A stretch of 56,580 nucleotides of DNA from the NCBI GenBank assembly GCA_964011275.1, contig CAXGOB010000026.1:1-56580 (forward strand), given 5' to 3'. Made by a program: the position numbers and the translations under genes. Each line of letters begins with the position of its first letter. Positions within the stretch are counted from its first letter, which is position 1. The notes under the pieces were generated by a model. The model ran no database searches, had not been told where the DNA came from, and saw nothing but the letters and a program-made list of their open reading frames with translations. The DNA is from UBA7328 sp002471345 (GTDB lineage: Bacteria > Bacteroidota > Bacteroidia > Chitinophagales > Saprospiraceae). Below are positions 39,770 to 49,193 of this stretch, piece after piece.

Positions 39770-42462
39770 AATAATTCAAAATTGACAGTAAGTGATGGAA
39801 ATACTCCGCCCAATACCGACAGTTTATTGGCGTCTACTTTATCAAATGCTGCTCGTGTATAGAATACAGAGAATGCATTTTTCCTTCCTAAGACATTATA
39901 CAGTGAAAGCGTCCAGCTGGTTCTAAACTTTTGATCTGTTCTATATCCTTTTCCTAATGTATAGGACAGATCTAGTCTCATATAATCGGGAATACGTTGT
40001 GAGTTTCTATTTGCAAAAATGGGTATTAAGACTTGAGTGTTTGTAGTGAATGTGCCTAGCGGTGGTGTTGTCGGTCTACCTGTACTGTAATTGAAGTTTG
40101 CGGTTAAAGTGTTCCTCTGATTGGGCTCATAATTAAAGATGAACGATACGTCATGTGTTTTATCAAAATTGGTGAGATACCATCTGTTCTTGTTTATACC
40201 TTCAATTTTTCTTTCTGATCGTCCATAGGTATAGCTCAACCAACCATTTATTACCCCTTTATTTTTCTTAATACTTACTTCAGCTCCATATGCTCTTCCT
40301 TCTCCAAATCTTAGATCAGTTTCCAATTGATCATTCAGTTGAATTTGAGCGAAATCGACATAATCATATTGTTGGTCAATTTTACGAGCATAAAATTCTA
40401 AACTTGTTTCCCATGCATTATCTCTTAAATTTTTAAAGACTCCTATAGATGCATTATGTGATTTTAATGGCTTAATATATTGAGTGCTCAATTGCCAAAG
40501 GCTAGTGGGAGTAGGGGTATCTCCATTGAAAATTTGATTGATGTATTGCGATGTTCTACTATAACCAGCCTTTAATGCTGAATTTTCAGATAGTTTAAGC
40601 CTTGCAGAAACTCTTGGTTCTATATTGGAGTAAGTTGCAACTGACCCTTCTTTAAGTTCTGATCCAGTTGTTTCGTCTTGCCTTGGAGCATCTGGATTCA
40701 GATATTGAAATTCATTGTGTGCACCTAGAAATTGGTAAAATATAAACCTTGCACCTCCAATAAGAGTAAATGCTTCTCCTAAATTAATAGTGGCATCTCC
40801 ATACACAGCTGTTTCCCTTCCTTTTTGTTGGTCCAAATTTTTGTCCTGAACATTAGAATCGTCTCCTAATGGTTGTTGGGTCCCTGGATCTACAAAATAT
40901 TGTGTAGAAACAGCACCAATATTCAACTCGACTTCTTCATTTGGTACGATTTTGATATTCTCTACAGCCTTGACATAATCAATGTTATTACCGATTGTTC
41001 TTGATCTTTCTCCTGAAAATATGTTTTGGTCGCTTTCATATTTACTGCCAACAATACTGAAATCAGAGAATATCTTATCGGATAAAATAGCTTTGTAATT
41101 TAATTCTCCAAATTGAGACTTGTATTCAAATCCAAATTCTTGGTTATACACAAAGTCATCATAAGACTGATAACCAGAAATGCTTAAAGTGTGATTCTCA
41201 TTTGGTTTGATTGTAATTTTTGCATTTGCATCATAGAAGAAAGATTCACTATTTTTTACTTCCAAGTTTTTTATAGAATTTAAAACCCAATCTGTATATG
41301 CAGACCTGAATCCACCAATAAATGAAACTTTATCTTTTATAATTGGCCCTTGTATTGCAATTCTACTAGAAACTGGTCCGACACCTCCATCTACTTTAAA
41401 TCTCTCAAAATCTCCATCTTTCATCTCTACATTCATGACAGAGACTAGCCTTCCTCCGTACTTCGCAGGAATATTAGCTTTATATAGTTCAACTTTTTGG
41501 ATGAGATCTGTATTAAATGTGCTAAAAAAACCAAGAGCATGAGATGAATTAAATATCTCAACTTGATCCTGTAGAATTAAATTCTGGTCTACATTACCTC
41601 CTCTTACATTAAATCCAGATGCACCTTCTCCTATTGAACTGACGCCTGGCTGTAATAGAAAACTTTTTAAAAGATCCACTTCACCTAGAAAACTTGGTAG
41701 TTTCTCTATTGTTTTAATATCAATCGTTTCCACACCTATCTGGGCACCAGATATTCTAGCATCTGCCGCCCTAGCTCTTACTGTTACTTCTTCTAATTGT
41801 ACTGCACCTTTATCAAGAGATACGTCAAAAACACCGCTACTGAGAACATTAACCTCTTTATAAAAATCAGCGAAACCTAATGAACTTATAAGTAACTCAT
41901 GTTTTCCTGCATTTACAGCCAATTCAAAACTTCCATCAATATTTGTAATTGTTCCAGATCCAGCATCTACAAATTGTACACTCGCCCCTATGATAGGATC
42001 ATTGTTTTGTATATCTCTGACTACCCCAGAAATAGTGGCCATTCCATCCGCACCAAGTTGAGACATGGTTCCTATGACAATATTATTACTTCCATTTTCT
42101 TCACCTAGATTAGATTGTAATGCTTGATAGAATTCTGATGAAAAATTCTGATCAATAAGTGTTCTTGGCATGATTACTTTGGCATAGCCTCTATAGTCCA
42201 CGAAGGTATAGGTAGTCTCTTTTAGCAATCTATCTATAACTTCGTCTATTCCTTTATCTTCATAAGAGAAGGAGATGACTCTTTCAAATTCTTTGTTCTC
42301 TTCAAAATAAATCTGCACATCATAAAGATTCTCTAATTGAGATATAATTTGTGCTATTGAATTGGCTTGAAATGATGCTGATTGGGTATTAATGGTTTCT
42401 TGCCCAAATGAGAATTGGGAAAGACAAAATACCAGAAACACGATGATGACGTTTTTTTTCAT
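39766..42462 (-). CDS. TonB-dependent receptor with STN and carboxypeptidase-regulatory domains
   Basis: An 898-residue outer-membrane receptor. Signal peptide 1-20, then an STN-like domain (about 25-95: ASFQANSIAQIISQLENLYDVQIYF-type block) that suggests trans-envelope signalling, a carboxypeptidase-regulatory-like domain (about 142-220: SGVVRDIQNNDPIIGASV) and a plug (FNVRGGNVDQNLILQD, VSVMNVEM). The barrel ends in LTVNFELL. It heads a three-gene operon with a DUF4249 lipoprotein and a macroglobulin-like protein. No anti-sigma/ECF pair is nearby although STN receptors often have one. The ligand is unknown. Confidence 0.9.
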   Translation of the reverse strand: MKKNVIIVFLVFCLSQFSFGQETINTQSASFQANSIAQIISQLENLYDVQIYFEENKEFERVISFSYEDKGIDEVIDRLLKETTYTFVDYRGYAKVIMPRTLIDQNFSSEFYQALQSNLGEENGSNNIVIGTMSQLGADGMATISGVVRDIQNNDPIIGASVQFVDAGSGTITNIDGSFELAVNAGKHELLISSLGFADFYKEVNVLSSGVFDVSLDKGAVQLEEVTVRARAADARISGAQIGVETIDIKTIEKLPSFLGEVDLLKSFLLQPGVSSIGEGASGFNVRGGNVDQNLILQDQVEIFNSSHALGFFSTFNTDLIQKVELYKANIPAKYGGRLVSVMNVEMKDGDFERFKVDGGVGPVSSRIAIQGPIIKDKVSFIGGFRSAYTDWVLNSIKNLEVKNSESFFYDANAKITIKPNENHTLSISGYQSYDDFVYNQEFGFEYKSQFGELNYKAILSDKIFSDFSIVGSKYESDQNIFSGERSRTIGNNIDYVKAVENIKIVPNEEVELNIGAVSTQYFVDPGTQQPLGDDSNVQDKNLDQQKGRETAVYGDATINLGEAFTLIGGARFIFYQFLGAHNEFQYLNPDAPRQDETTGSELKEGSVATYSNIEPRVSARLKLSENSALKAGYSRTSQYINQIFNGDTPTPTSLWQLSTQYIKPLKSHNASIGVFKNLRDNAWETSLEFYARKIDQQYDYVDFAQIQLNDQLETDLRFGEGRAYGAEVSIKKNKGVINGWLSYTYGRSERKIEGINKNRWYLTNFDKTHDVSFIFNYEPNQRNTLTANFNYSTGRPTTPPLGTFTTNTQVLIPIFANRNSQRIPDYMRLDLSYTLGKGYRTDQKFRTSWTLSLYNVLGRKNAFSVFYTRAAFDKVDANKLSVLGGVFPSLTVNFELL

Positions 42463-42627
42463 AGTTTTTCGATAAAAAGGCCAATATTAGGAAAGTTATT
42501 TTGAAGCGTGAAGATAATTATGGAATTAATTCTCAATTAGTCGAGTAGTTCATCCATAGTTTCTTGAGTATCTAGTGATTCAACGATTTAGAATAGACAA
42601 ATGCTTACTTATGACTATTTTTAAATT

Positions 42628-43656
42628 ATGAAAATTGTTTCCCAAAGTGCTTCAGACATTGCTGTGTTGACGGATGGTAGGTTAGAGGGTGATGGAAATA
42701 GGAATGTCAATAGCTTAGGAAAGATTGAACTGCCTTCAACAAATTCTTTATGTTTTTTGGCCAATCCTAAGTATGAGAAGTATTTGTATTCAGGATACTC
42801 AAGAACTATTCTTGTAGAAGAAGGATTTACACCCAGTCAGAAATCTGATAATACCTTGATTTATGTTGATGATGTTTATGGGAAATTCTCAGAATTGCTT
42901 GATAAATATTCGAAATCAAAGGAAGAATTTCACTTTGTCGACGAACTTTCATCAGTAGATGATTCGGCTAAGATTGCTCTAAATGTAGGAGTTGGAAAGT
43001 TTTCAGTTGTCAGCAAAGGGGTAACAATTGGTGCAAAAACATCAATAAAAGATCAAGTCTTTATAGGGGAAGACGTAATGATAGGCGAGAATGTGGTTAT
43101 TCACCCAGGTGTTCGAGTATTATCAAATTCCATTATTGGCAATAATGTTGCCATTCATTCAAATGCTGTCATTGGTTGTGACGGGTTTGGATTTTCTCCA
43201 AAAGGAAATGAATATCATAAGATTCCTCAAATAGGAAATGTTGTAATAGAAGATAATGTAGAGATTGGAAGTGGTACTACAATAGACAGGGCTACTCTAG
43301 GATCTACTATTATCAGGCGTGGGGTAAAATTGGACAATCTTATCCAAATTGGGCATAACGTAATCATTGGAAAAAATGCAGTGATTGCAGCTCAATCTGG
43401 AGTAGCAGGTAGCTCTGAAATTGGGGAAGGTAGTATGCTTGGCGGCCAAGTCGGAATATCTGGACATATTAAAATTGCTCCATATAGCCAAATTCAAGCT
43501 AAATCAGGAGTGGCATCTTCTATCAAAGAAAAAGGAAAGAAGTGGTATGGATATCCAACCATTTCTTACACTTCATATTTGAAGTCTTATGCCATTTTTA
43601 AAAGACTCCCACAGATCCTAAAAAGGATCTCAGATTTAGAAAAACGAGATAAATAA
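42628..43656 (+). CDS. lpxD: UDP-3-O-(3-hydroxyacyl)glucosamine N-acyltransferase (LpxD)
   Basis: A 342-residue lipid A enzyme that adds the N-linked hydroxyacyl chain from acyl-ACP. The N-terminal uridine-binding domain (about 1-100) is followed by a left-handed beta-helix of hexapeptide repeats from about 105 (IGAKTSIKDQVFIGEDVMIG). The catalytic histidine is likely in KGNEYHKIPQIG. DRATLGSTIIRRGVKLDNLIQIGHNV is typical of LpxD. It leads the lpxD-lpxC/fabZ-lpxA cluster, the standard Bacteroidota arrangement. Confidence 0.93.
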   Translation: MKIVSQSASDIAVLTDGRLEGDGNRNVNSLGKIELPSTNSLCFLANPKYEKYLYSGYSRTILVEEGFTPSQKSDNTLIYVDDVYGKFSELLDKYSKSKEEFHFVDELSSVDDSAKIALNVGVGKFSVVSKGVTIGAKTSIKDQVFIGEDVMIGENVVIHPGVRVLSNSIIGNNVAIHSNAVIGCDGFGFSPKGNEYHKIPQIGNVVIEDNVEIGSGTTIDRATLGSTIIRRGVKLDNLIQIGHNVIIGKNAVIAAQSGVAGSSEIGEGSMLGGQVGISGHIKIAPYSQIQAKSGVASSIKEKGKKWYGYPTISYTSYLKSYAIFKRLPQILKRISDLEKRDK

Positions 43657-43699
43657 TCAGAGTAATTAGGAATCTCTCCTATCTTAAAAGGAGAATCTA

Positions 43700-43707
43700 T
43701 ACCTTTG
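43700..43707 (+). promoter_or_regulatory. Candidate -7 element (TACCTTTG) upstream of lpxC-fabZ
   Basis: A perfect TAnnTTTG match 17 bases before the lpxC ATG in the 68-base gap after lpxD, so lpxC-fabZ may have its own promoter inside the cluster. A small TCTCCT/AGGAGA hairpin (about 43675-43694) lies just upstream. A -33 TTG is not clear. Confidence 0.42.
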
Positions 43708-43724
43708 AGGATTACTTCTGAAGT

Positions 43725-45113
43725 ATGACACAACAAACAATTAAAGAAACACTTAGTTGGGAAGGTATAGGTCTCCATTCTGGACAGAAATCCCAAATGA
43801 CTTTAGTTCCTCAAGAGGTAGGCTATGGCATTAAATTTTCTAGAACAGACTTGGAGGTTGAAAAGATAATTCCTGCTGATGTCAAGTACGTTTCTTCTAC
43901 CATAAGAGGAACAAATATCAAAAGTGGCGATGTAGAAATTATGACCATAGAGCATATTCTATCTGCATTGGCTGGATTAAATGTTTCAAATGTATTAGTA
44001 CAAGTAGATGGTGTAGAAATTCCCATTTTGGATGGTAGTGCAAAGTTATTTGCGGATAGAATATTGGAAACTGGACTTGTAGATCAGGAATCTGAATCAT
44101 CATTTGTCAAAATAGATGAAGTTATATCGTATAAGGATGAAGAAAGTGGAGCTGAACTCATCGCATTTCCATCAGATACATTCGAAGTGGAGGCTTGGAT
44201 TGATTACCCATCTCAGGTTATTGGGCACCAGGTGGCTTCGTATAAAAGTACAGATAACTTTAGTGAGATTGCATCTGCAAGGACATTTGTGTTTGCTGAA
44301 GATCTCAAGGGGCTTGCTGAGCAGGATCTTATAAAAGGTGGAGACATAGACAATGCGGTGGTCCTATTGGATGAAGACTTTGACGAACAAGAACTAGAGG
44401 GGGTACTGAAAAGTTTAGGAAAGACAGATATTCAACAAAAAATGTCTGATATTAAAATAGGTCAGTCAGAGATCGATCCTGATGAAATGGCTAAACATAA
44501 AGTCCTTGATCTTATTGGAGATTTGAGATTAGCAGGAGCACCAATTCAAGGAAGAATTATTGCAAAAAAACCTGGCCATAAAGCTAATGTTGAGTTTGCT
44601 AAAAAATTAAGAGAGGTATTTGTCAAGCAGAAAAAATTAAAAGGTAAACCTACTTATGATCCAAATGCCCAACCTGTTTATAATGCAGAAGAAGTAAAAG
44701 GTTTTCTACCACATAGGTATCCGTTTTTACTTGTAGATAAGGTAACAGAGTTAAGTGATACTCATGTTGTTGGAGTTAAAAATGTCACGATGAATGAGCA
44801 GTTATTTACTGGCCATTTTCCTGACAATCCCGTTTTTCCAGGAGTTCTTCAAATGGAAGCCCTTGCTCAGACAGGAGGAATACTTGCTTTAAATACCGTG
44901 GAAGACCCTAAAAAATGGGATACCTACTTTCTGAAAATGGATAGTGTAAAATTCAAAAAAATGGTCTTACCAGGAGATACTATGATTTTGAAAATGGAAC
45001 TATTATCACCTGTAAGAAGAGGAATTGTGCACATGCAGGGAACAGTATATGTTGGTGATAGCATAGTTTCAGAGGGAGAGCTAACCGCCCAAATAGTTAA
45101 AAGGCCAGACTAG
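43725..45113 (+). CDS. lpxC-fabZ: Bifunctional LpxC deacetylase / FabZ dehydratase fusion
   Basis: A 462-residue fusion. Residues 1-305 are the zinc deacetylase LpxC, the committed step of lipid A synthesis: SWEGIGLHSG, TIEHILSALAGL with a zinc His, and HKVLDLIGDLRLAG with the other zinc His and Asp. Residues 318-462 are 3-hydroxyacyl-ACP dehydratase FabZ: LPHRYPFLLVD and GHFPDNPVFPGVLQMEALAQ. The fusion is a hallmark of Bacteroidota. It ends one base before the lpxA ATG. Confidence 0.95.
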   Translation: MTQQTIKETLSWEGIGLHSGQKSQMTLVPQEVGYGIKFSRTDLEVEKIIPADVKYVSSTIRGTNIKSGDVEIMTIEHILSALAGLNVSNVLVQVDGVEIPILDGSAKLFADRILETGLVDQESESSFVKIDEVISYKDEESGAELIAFPSDTFEVEAWIDYPSQVIGHQVASYKSTDNFSEIASARTFVFAEDLKGLAEQDLIKGGDIDNAVVLLDEDFDEQELEGVLKSLGKTDIQQKMSDIKIGQSEIDPDEMAKHKVLDLIGDLRLAGAPIQGRIIAKKPGHKANVEFAKKLREVFVKQKKLKGKPTYDPNAQPVYNAEEVKGFLPHRYPFLLVDKVTELSDTHVVGVKNVTMNEQLFTGHFPDNPVFPGVLQMEALAQTGGILALNTVEDPKKWDTYFLKMDSVKFKKMVLPGDTMILKMELLSPVRRGIVHMQGTVYVGDSIVSEGELTAQIVKRPD

Positions 45114-45908
45114 ATGAGTATCTCATCTCATAGTGTGATATCAGAAAAGGCAGAGATGGGCCAAAATGTCACGATTTCACCTTTTTGCACCATTTATGAA
45201 GATGTACAAATAGGAGATAACTCATGGATAGGACCTAATGTTTCCATTTACCCAGGAACTCGGATCGGTTCTGGATGTAAAATATTTTCAGGAGCTGCAC
45301 TCGGTGCCATTCCTCAAGATCTCAAATATGATGGAGAATACACCACACTCGAAATTGGTAATAATGTCACGATAAGAGAGTACTGTACACTAAATAGAGG
45401 AACCAAATATTTGTATAAAACAGTAGTAGATGATAATGCATTAATAATGGCATATGTGCATGTAGCTCATGATTGTGTGGTTGGAAAGAATGCGATTTTA
45501 AGTAATGCTGTTACTTTAGCTGGACATGTCGAGATAGCAGATCATGTTGTGATAGGTGGGATGACAGCTGTACAGCAATTTGTCAGGATAGGAGCTCATG
45601 CTATGATAGGAGGCGGGTGTCTAGTCAGAAAGGATGTTCCTCCTTTTGTAAGAGCATCAAGAGAACCACTGAGCTATATTGGAGTAAATACCATTGGTCT
45701 TAGGAGACGCGGTTATGAAGAGTCACAAATCACTAAAATTCAAGATATCTATAGGGAAATGTTCGTAAATGGATCAAACATTACTAAGAGCATTAGCAAA
45801 ATTCTCAATCAACTTCCTATTTCAGCAGAAAGAACTCTAATTCTTGATTTTGTCAATGGTTCTGAAAGAGGGGTGATTCGAGGACTAATGACATCCTCAG
45901 AACAATGA
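45114..45908 (+). CDS. lpxA: UDP-N-acetylglucosamine acyltransferase (LpxA)
   Basis: A 264-residue trimeric left-handed beta-helix enzyme for the first step of lipid A synthesis. Hexapeptide repeats run from residue 5 to about 185. DNALIMAYVHVAHDC contains the catalytic His-rich segment, and VNTIGLRRRGYEESQI is the standard C-terminal domain motif. The ATG directly follows the lpxC-fabZ stop, and the stop overlaps the ABC gene by four bases, so translation is coupled. Confidence 0.95.
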   Translation: MSISSHSVISEKAEMGQNVTISPFCTIYEDVQIGDNSWIGPNVSIYPGTRIGSGCKIFSGAALGAIPQDLKYDGEYTTLEIGNNVTIREYCTLNRGTKYLYKTVVDDNALIMAYVHVAHDCVVGKNAILSNAVTLAGHVEIADHVVIGGMTAVQQFVRIGAHAMIGGGCLVRKDVPPFVRASREPLSYIGVNTIGLRRRGYEESQITKIQDIYREMFVNGSNITKSISKILNQLPISAERTLILDFVNGSERGVIRGLMTSSEQ

Positions 45909-46513
45909 AGATAGTCCTAGAAAACATATCAAAGCGATACACAACTCAGTGGATACTCAAAAAGATTTCGCATGAGTTCAATTCTGGAATTATTCATAGC
46001 ATACAAGGCCGAAATGGAAGTGGGAAGAGTACATTGATGCAAATATTATCAACCAAATTGTCGCCAACTCTAGGGAAAAGAGAATACTACAAAGGCAATC
46101 AGAAAATCACTGAATCTGAAGACCTTCCGTTTCAGATTTCTTTTGCTGCTCCATATATTTTTCCATTGGAAGATTTATCAATAAAAGAATTGTTTTCTTT
46201 CCACAATACTTTCAGATCAATGCGTGAGGACATGGATTACTCTAGTTTCTTAGAAGTAATGAAGTATCCTTATAAAGAGGATCAATTAATCAAGTATTTC
46301 TCATCTGGAATGAAACAAAGGCTTTCTTTAGCTATGGCGATTCTTACCCAAAGTGAAATTATTCTTCTAGATGAACCAACTTCTTATTTAGATCTTGAAG
46401 CTAAGAAATGGTATCATGATTTATTGATTAAGTGGCAAAAAGGCAGTACGGTTATTATCAGTACAAATGATAAAGAAGATTTAAAAGAATGTACTGAGCA
46501 TCTATTCTTATAA
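45905..46513 (+). CDS. ABC transporter ATP-binding protein
   Basis: A 202-residue ATPase. Walker A is GRNGSGKST (35-43), the signature is FSSGMKQRLS, Walker B is IILLDEPTS, and a switch-His position is altered (IISTNDKED). It is shorter than most ABC ATPases and has no permease next to it. Its ATGA overlap with lpxA suggests a role tied to lipid A or envelope lipid, but this is inference only. This protein commonly follows lpxA in Bacteroidota. Confidence 0.88.
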   Translation: MKIVLENISKRYTTQWILKKISHEFNSGIIHSIQGRNGSGKSTLMQILSTKLSPTLGKREYYKGNQKITESEDLPFQISFAAPYIFPLEDLSIKELFSFHNTFRSMREDMDYSSFLEVMKYPYKEDQLIKYFSSGMKQRLSLAMAILTQSEIILLDEPTSYLDLEAKKWYHDLLIKWQKGSTVIISTNDKEDLKECTEHLFL

Positions 46514-46534
46514 TCAGATAAATCTTGCCTAGAG

Positions 46535-47971
46535 TTAATTGTGAAGAGCATCCATCAATGCTTTTTTTACAACATCTGGAGCCGCAGAACCTTTTGATTT
46601 TCTCATAGCTTGACCTATAAGAAATCCGAACACTTTTTTCTTTCCTTTTCGGTATTCTTCAGCTTGTACACTGTTTTCAGATATAACTTCTTCAATTATT
46701 TTGGAAATAATACCATCGTCTTTAATTTGAAGGATTCCTAATGATTGAGCTAAATCTTTAGGTGGTTTGCTTGGGTTGTCGATTAGAGCAGGCCATAGTT
46801 TTTGGTATGCAGTGGAAGGACTAACCTTTTCATTTTCAATCAAACTTAAAAAAGAAATTATTACATCTTCCTCAATTTCAATTGAGCTCATTTCCTTTCC
46901 ATTCAAATGAGGTAATATCTTGTTTATCATCAGATTGGCTAAAAGCTTAGGATTAGCTTTTTGTTCCAGCAAATTAAAAAAGTAATCTGCTATTTTTTTA
47001 TCAGAAGAAAGGATGGTGGAATCGTATTCATTCAACTTCACCTGTTCCTTCATTTTCTTTTTTACTTCCCAAGGAAGAGCTGGTAAGAGCTCTTGGATTT
47101 CATCAATTTCACTTTGGCTAATCCTTATTGGAGGTAAATCAGGGTCAGGGAAATAACGATAGTCATCAGCATCTTCTTTGTCTCGCATAGGTGATGTTCT
47201 GCCTGATTCCGGATCAAAATGAAGGGTTTGTTTATTGAAGGTTAATCCTTTTTCCAATAATGCGATCTGCCTTTGAGATTCATATAGAACAGCTGCTTTG
47301 GCATTCTTCTTAGAATTTACATTTTTGACTTCACATCTTTCGCCCAGGATTTTAGATCCGACTGGATTGACAGAGATATTTACATCACATCTTAACGACC
47401 CTTTTTCCATGTCGCCATCAGAAATTCCTAGATATCTCACCAATTGTTGTAGTTGTGCAATGAAAGCAAGCACTTCGTCACCGCTATTAAGATCAGGTTC
47501 TGTAACTAGTTCTAAAAGGGGAGTTCCAGCTCTATTGAGATCGACCATGGAATATTGAGTGTCAATATCATGAATAGTTTTGCCAGCATCTTCTTCCATA
47601 TGCATATGATGGATTCTGACATTTTTTTTACTTCCATCAGCTAATTCTATTTCTAATGCTCCTCCTACACAGATTGGCAATCTATCTTGCGTGATTTGAT
47701 AAGCCTTTGGAGAATCGGCATAGTAATAGTGCTTTCTATCGAAAGCATTGACCTTATTGACTTCGGAATTTAAAGAAAGTGCAAGTTTGAGCCCTTTATT
47801 TATATGCTCCTTATTAGGCTTTGGTAGAGTGCCAGGATGAGCTAAAGAAATTGTGCTAACATGAGTGTTAGGTTCAGCTCCAAAAGACAATGCATCTCCA
47901 CAAAATGCTTTGGAGTAAGTATTCATTTGAATATGAACCTCCAAGCCTACAACGGTTTGATATTGGACCAC
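46535..47971 (-). CDS. gatB: Aspartyl/glutamyl-tRNA amidotransferase subunit B (GatB)
   Basis: A 478-residue kinase-like subunit of GatCAB, which converts Glu-tRNA(Gln) or Asp-tRNA(Asn) to the amide form. The start TVVGLEVHIQM, DRKHYYYADSPKAYQITQ, DLNRAGTPLLELVTEPD, RCDVNISV and the C-terminal YqeY-like tail (GFLIGQAMRKSKGSAAPDVV) identify it. The start is GTG; no nearby ATG upstream is convincing. It follows the DUF3667 gene by 23 bases. gatA and gatC are not in the window. Confidence 0.95.
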   Translation of the reverse strand: MVQYQTVVGLEVHIQMNTYSKAFCGDALSFGAEPNTHVSTISLAHPGTLPKPNKEHINKGLKLALSLNSEVNKVNAFDRKHYYYADSPKAYQITQDRLPICVGGALEIELADGSKKNVRIHHMHMEEDAGKTIHDIDTQYSMVDLNRAGTPLLELVTEPDLNSGDEVLAFIAQLQQLVRYLGISDGDMEKGSLRCDVNISVNPVGSKILGERCEVKNVNSKKNAKAAVLYESQRQIALLEKGLTFNKQTLHFDPESGRTSPMRDKEDADDYRYFPDPDLPPIRISQSEIDEIQELLPALPWEVKKKMKEQVKLNEYDSTILSSDKKIADYFFNLLEQKANPKLLANLMINKILPHLNGKEMSSIEIEEDVIISFLSLIENEKVSPSTAYQKLWPALIDNPSKPPKDLAQSLGILQIKDDGIISKIIEEVISENSVQAEEYRKGKKKVFGFLIGQAMRKSKGSAAPDVVKKALMDALHN

Positions 47972-47994
47972 TAAACTTTATTTAATGAATAGAA

Positions 47995-49113
47995 TCAGTT
48001 GAAAAATATAATACTTAGTAAAAGTACTATTCCCATGAGCATCACCATAATAATGCTGTAAAAGATGGTAATGATTATAAATTTTAAAAGTGTTTTGAAC
48101 CATCCTTGACCATAATAACTTTTTATGCTTATAACTACATAAAGGACAGAAATCAGCAATCCTGATGAAATGAACATGATAGGATCTAAATCCTTAAACA
48201 CTTTAATTAGAATCATGGCTATGACACCTACCACAAAAGCGAAAGCATGAGTATGAAACAGGAGAATGGAATGTTCAATAAGAAAATTCTTTTTTCTGAT
48301 GTACAGAAATTTCATTACAAAAGATAAAAAGAAAATCCCAGCGACGAATACCCATATGCCATTACCAGCAAAAAATGATAATGCTCCTTTAAAATCACGA
48401 CTCACTCTTATCATCTGCCTCATTATCAGTCTATTAAACCAAGATTCTTCATTTTGTTCTTTGATAATGTCATCAATAGACTTGGTGAATAGGTCCTTAC
48501 GGAGAAGTTTAGCTCCAGTGTTGAACATAATGATACTAATACTATCTTCATCTAAAGGGCCTTTAAAAACTGTGTCTAGTTCAGGCAATATTACACCTTT
48601 GAATAAAATCGACCGTAGTGAGTCAAAGACCAGGCTATCTACGTTTGAATATTGATCTTTTAAAATCTCATCTTCAAATGATTTCAACATTTCAGATTTT
48701 TCAATCTTAACCAACTGTTGTTGATTTGTTTCTTGGAAAATGCTAAAATCCATAAAGCCAACAAGCAGAGCAAAGAATAACAGCATAGAGAAAAAGAAAA
48801 ACCTTACAGGATTGAGGTATTGTTTCCTTTCTCCTTTCACATACCTTTTACTGAGATATGCTGGAATAGGTAACCAAAAGAAAGATCTATAAAGTGAAGC
48901 ATCTAGATTAAAAACACTGGTAAAGATCTCACCAATCAGCGAAAAGAATGTGATTTTACTTTCACGCGCATTTTGACCACAATTTGGACAAAAGTGAAAT
49001 TCAACCTCTTGAGAATGATTACAATTAGGACAACTTGTTCTTGCATTCTTTGTCTTCTTAGACGGTTTGGAACTAAGTAAACTTCCGAAAATTCCTAAGT
49101 AATCAAATCTCAT
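47995..49113 (-). CDS. DUF3667 zinc-ribbon membrane protein
   Basis: A 372-residue protein. A double-CxxC zinc ribbon (SCPNCNHSQEVEFHFCPNCGQ, about 28-48) is followed by KITFFSLIGE, then LNPVRFFFFSMLLFFALL, and ends with four or five hydrophobic segments. This is the DUF3667 arrangement common in Bacteroidota. Function is unknown; it is an inner-membrane protein with a cytoplasmic zinc-binding head. It lies between mepM-like and gatB on the same strand. Confidence 0.85.
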   Translation of the reverse strand: MRFDYLGIFGSLLSSKPSKKTKNARTSCPNCNHSQEVEFHFCPNCGQNARESKITFFSLIGEIFTSVFNLDASLYRSFFWLPIPAYLSKRYVKGERKQYLNPVRFFFFSMLLFFALLVGFMDFSIFQETNQQQLVKIEKSEMLKSFEDEILKDQYSNVDSLVFDSLRSILFKGVILPELDTVFKGPLDEDSISIIMFNTGAKLLRKDLFTKSIDDIIKEQNEESWFNRLIMRQMIRVSRDFKGALSFFAGNGIWVFVAGIFFLSFVMKFLYIRKKNFLIEHSILLFHTHAFAFVVGVIAMILIKVFKDLDPIMFISSGLLISVLYVVISIKSYYGQGWFKTLLKFIIITIFYSIIMVMLMGIVLLLSIIFFN

Positions 49114-49162
49114 ATATTAAATATATAGGGAAAAGACTCGATTAGTGATTTTATTAGACATT

Positions 49163-49193
49163 TAAAAGTAAATCCAGGACAGGAATACTTTTA
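49163..49193 (-). terminator. Possible weak terminator hairpin at the end of the M23 peptidase gene
   Basis: TAAAAGTA and TACTTTTA form eight base pairs, with inner TCC/GGA pairing. The hairpin includes the peptidase stop codon. No strong T-tract follows, so termination is uncertain. Confidence 0.3.
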
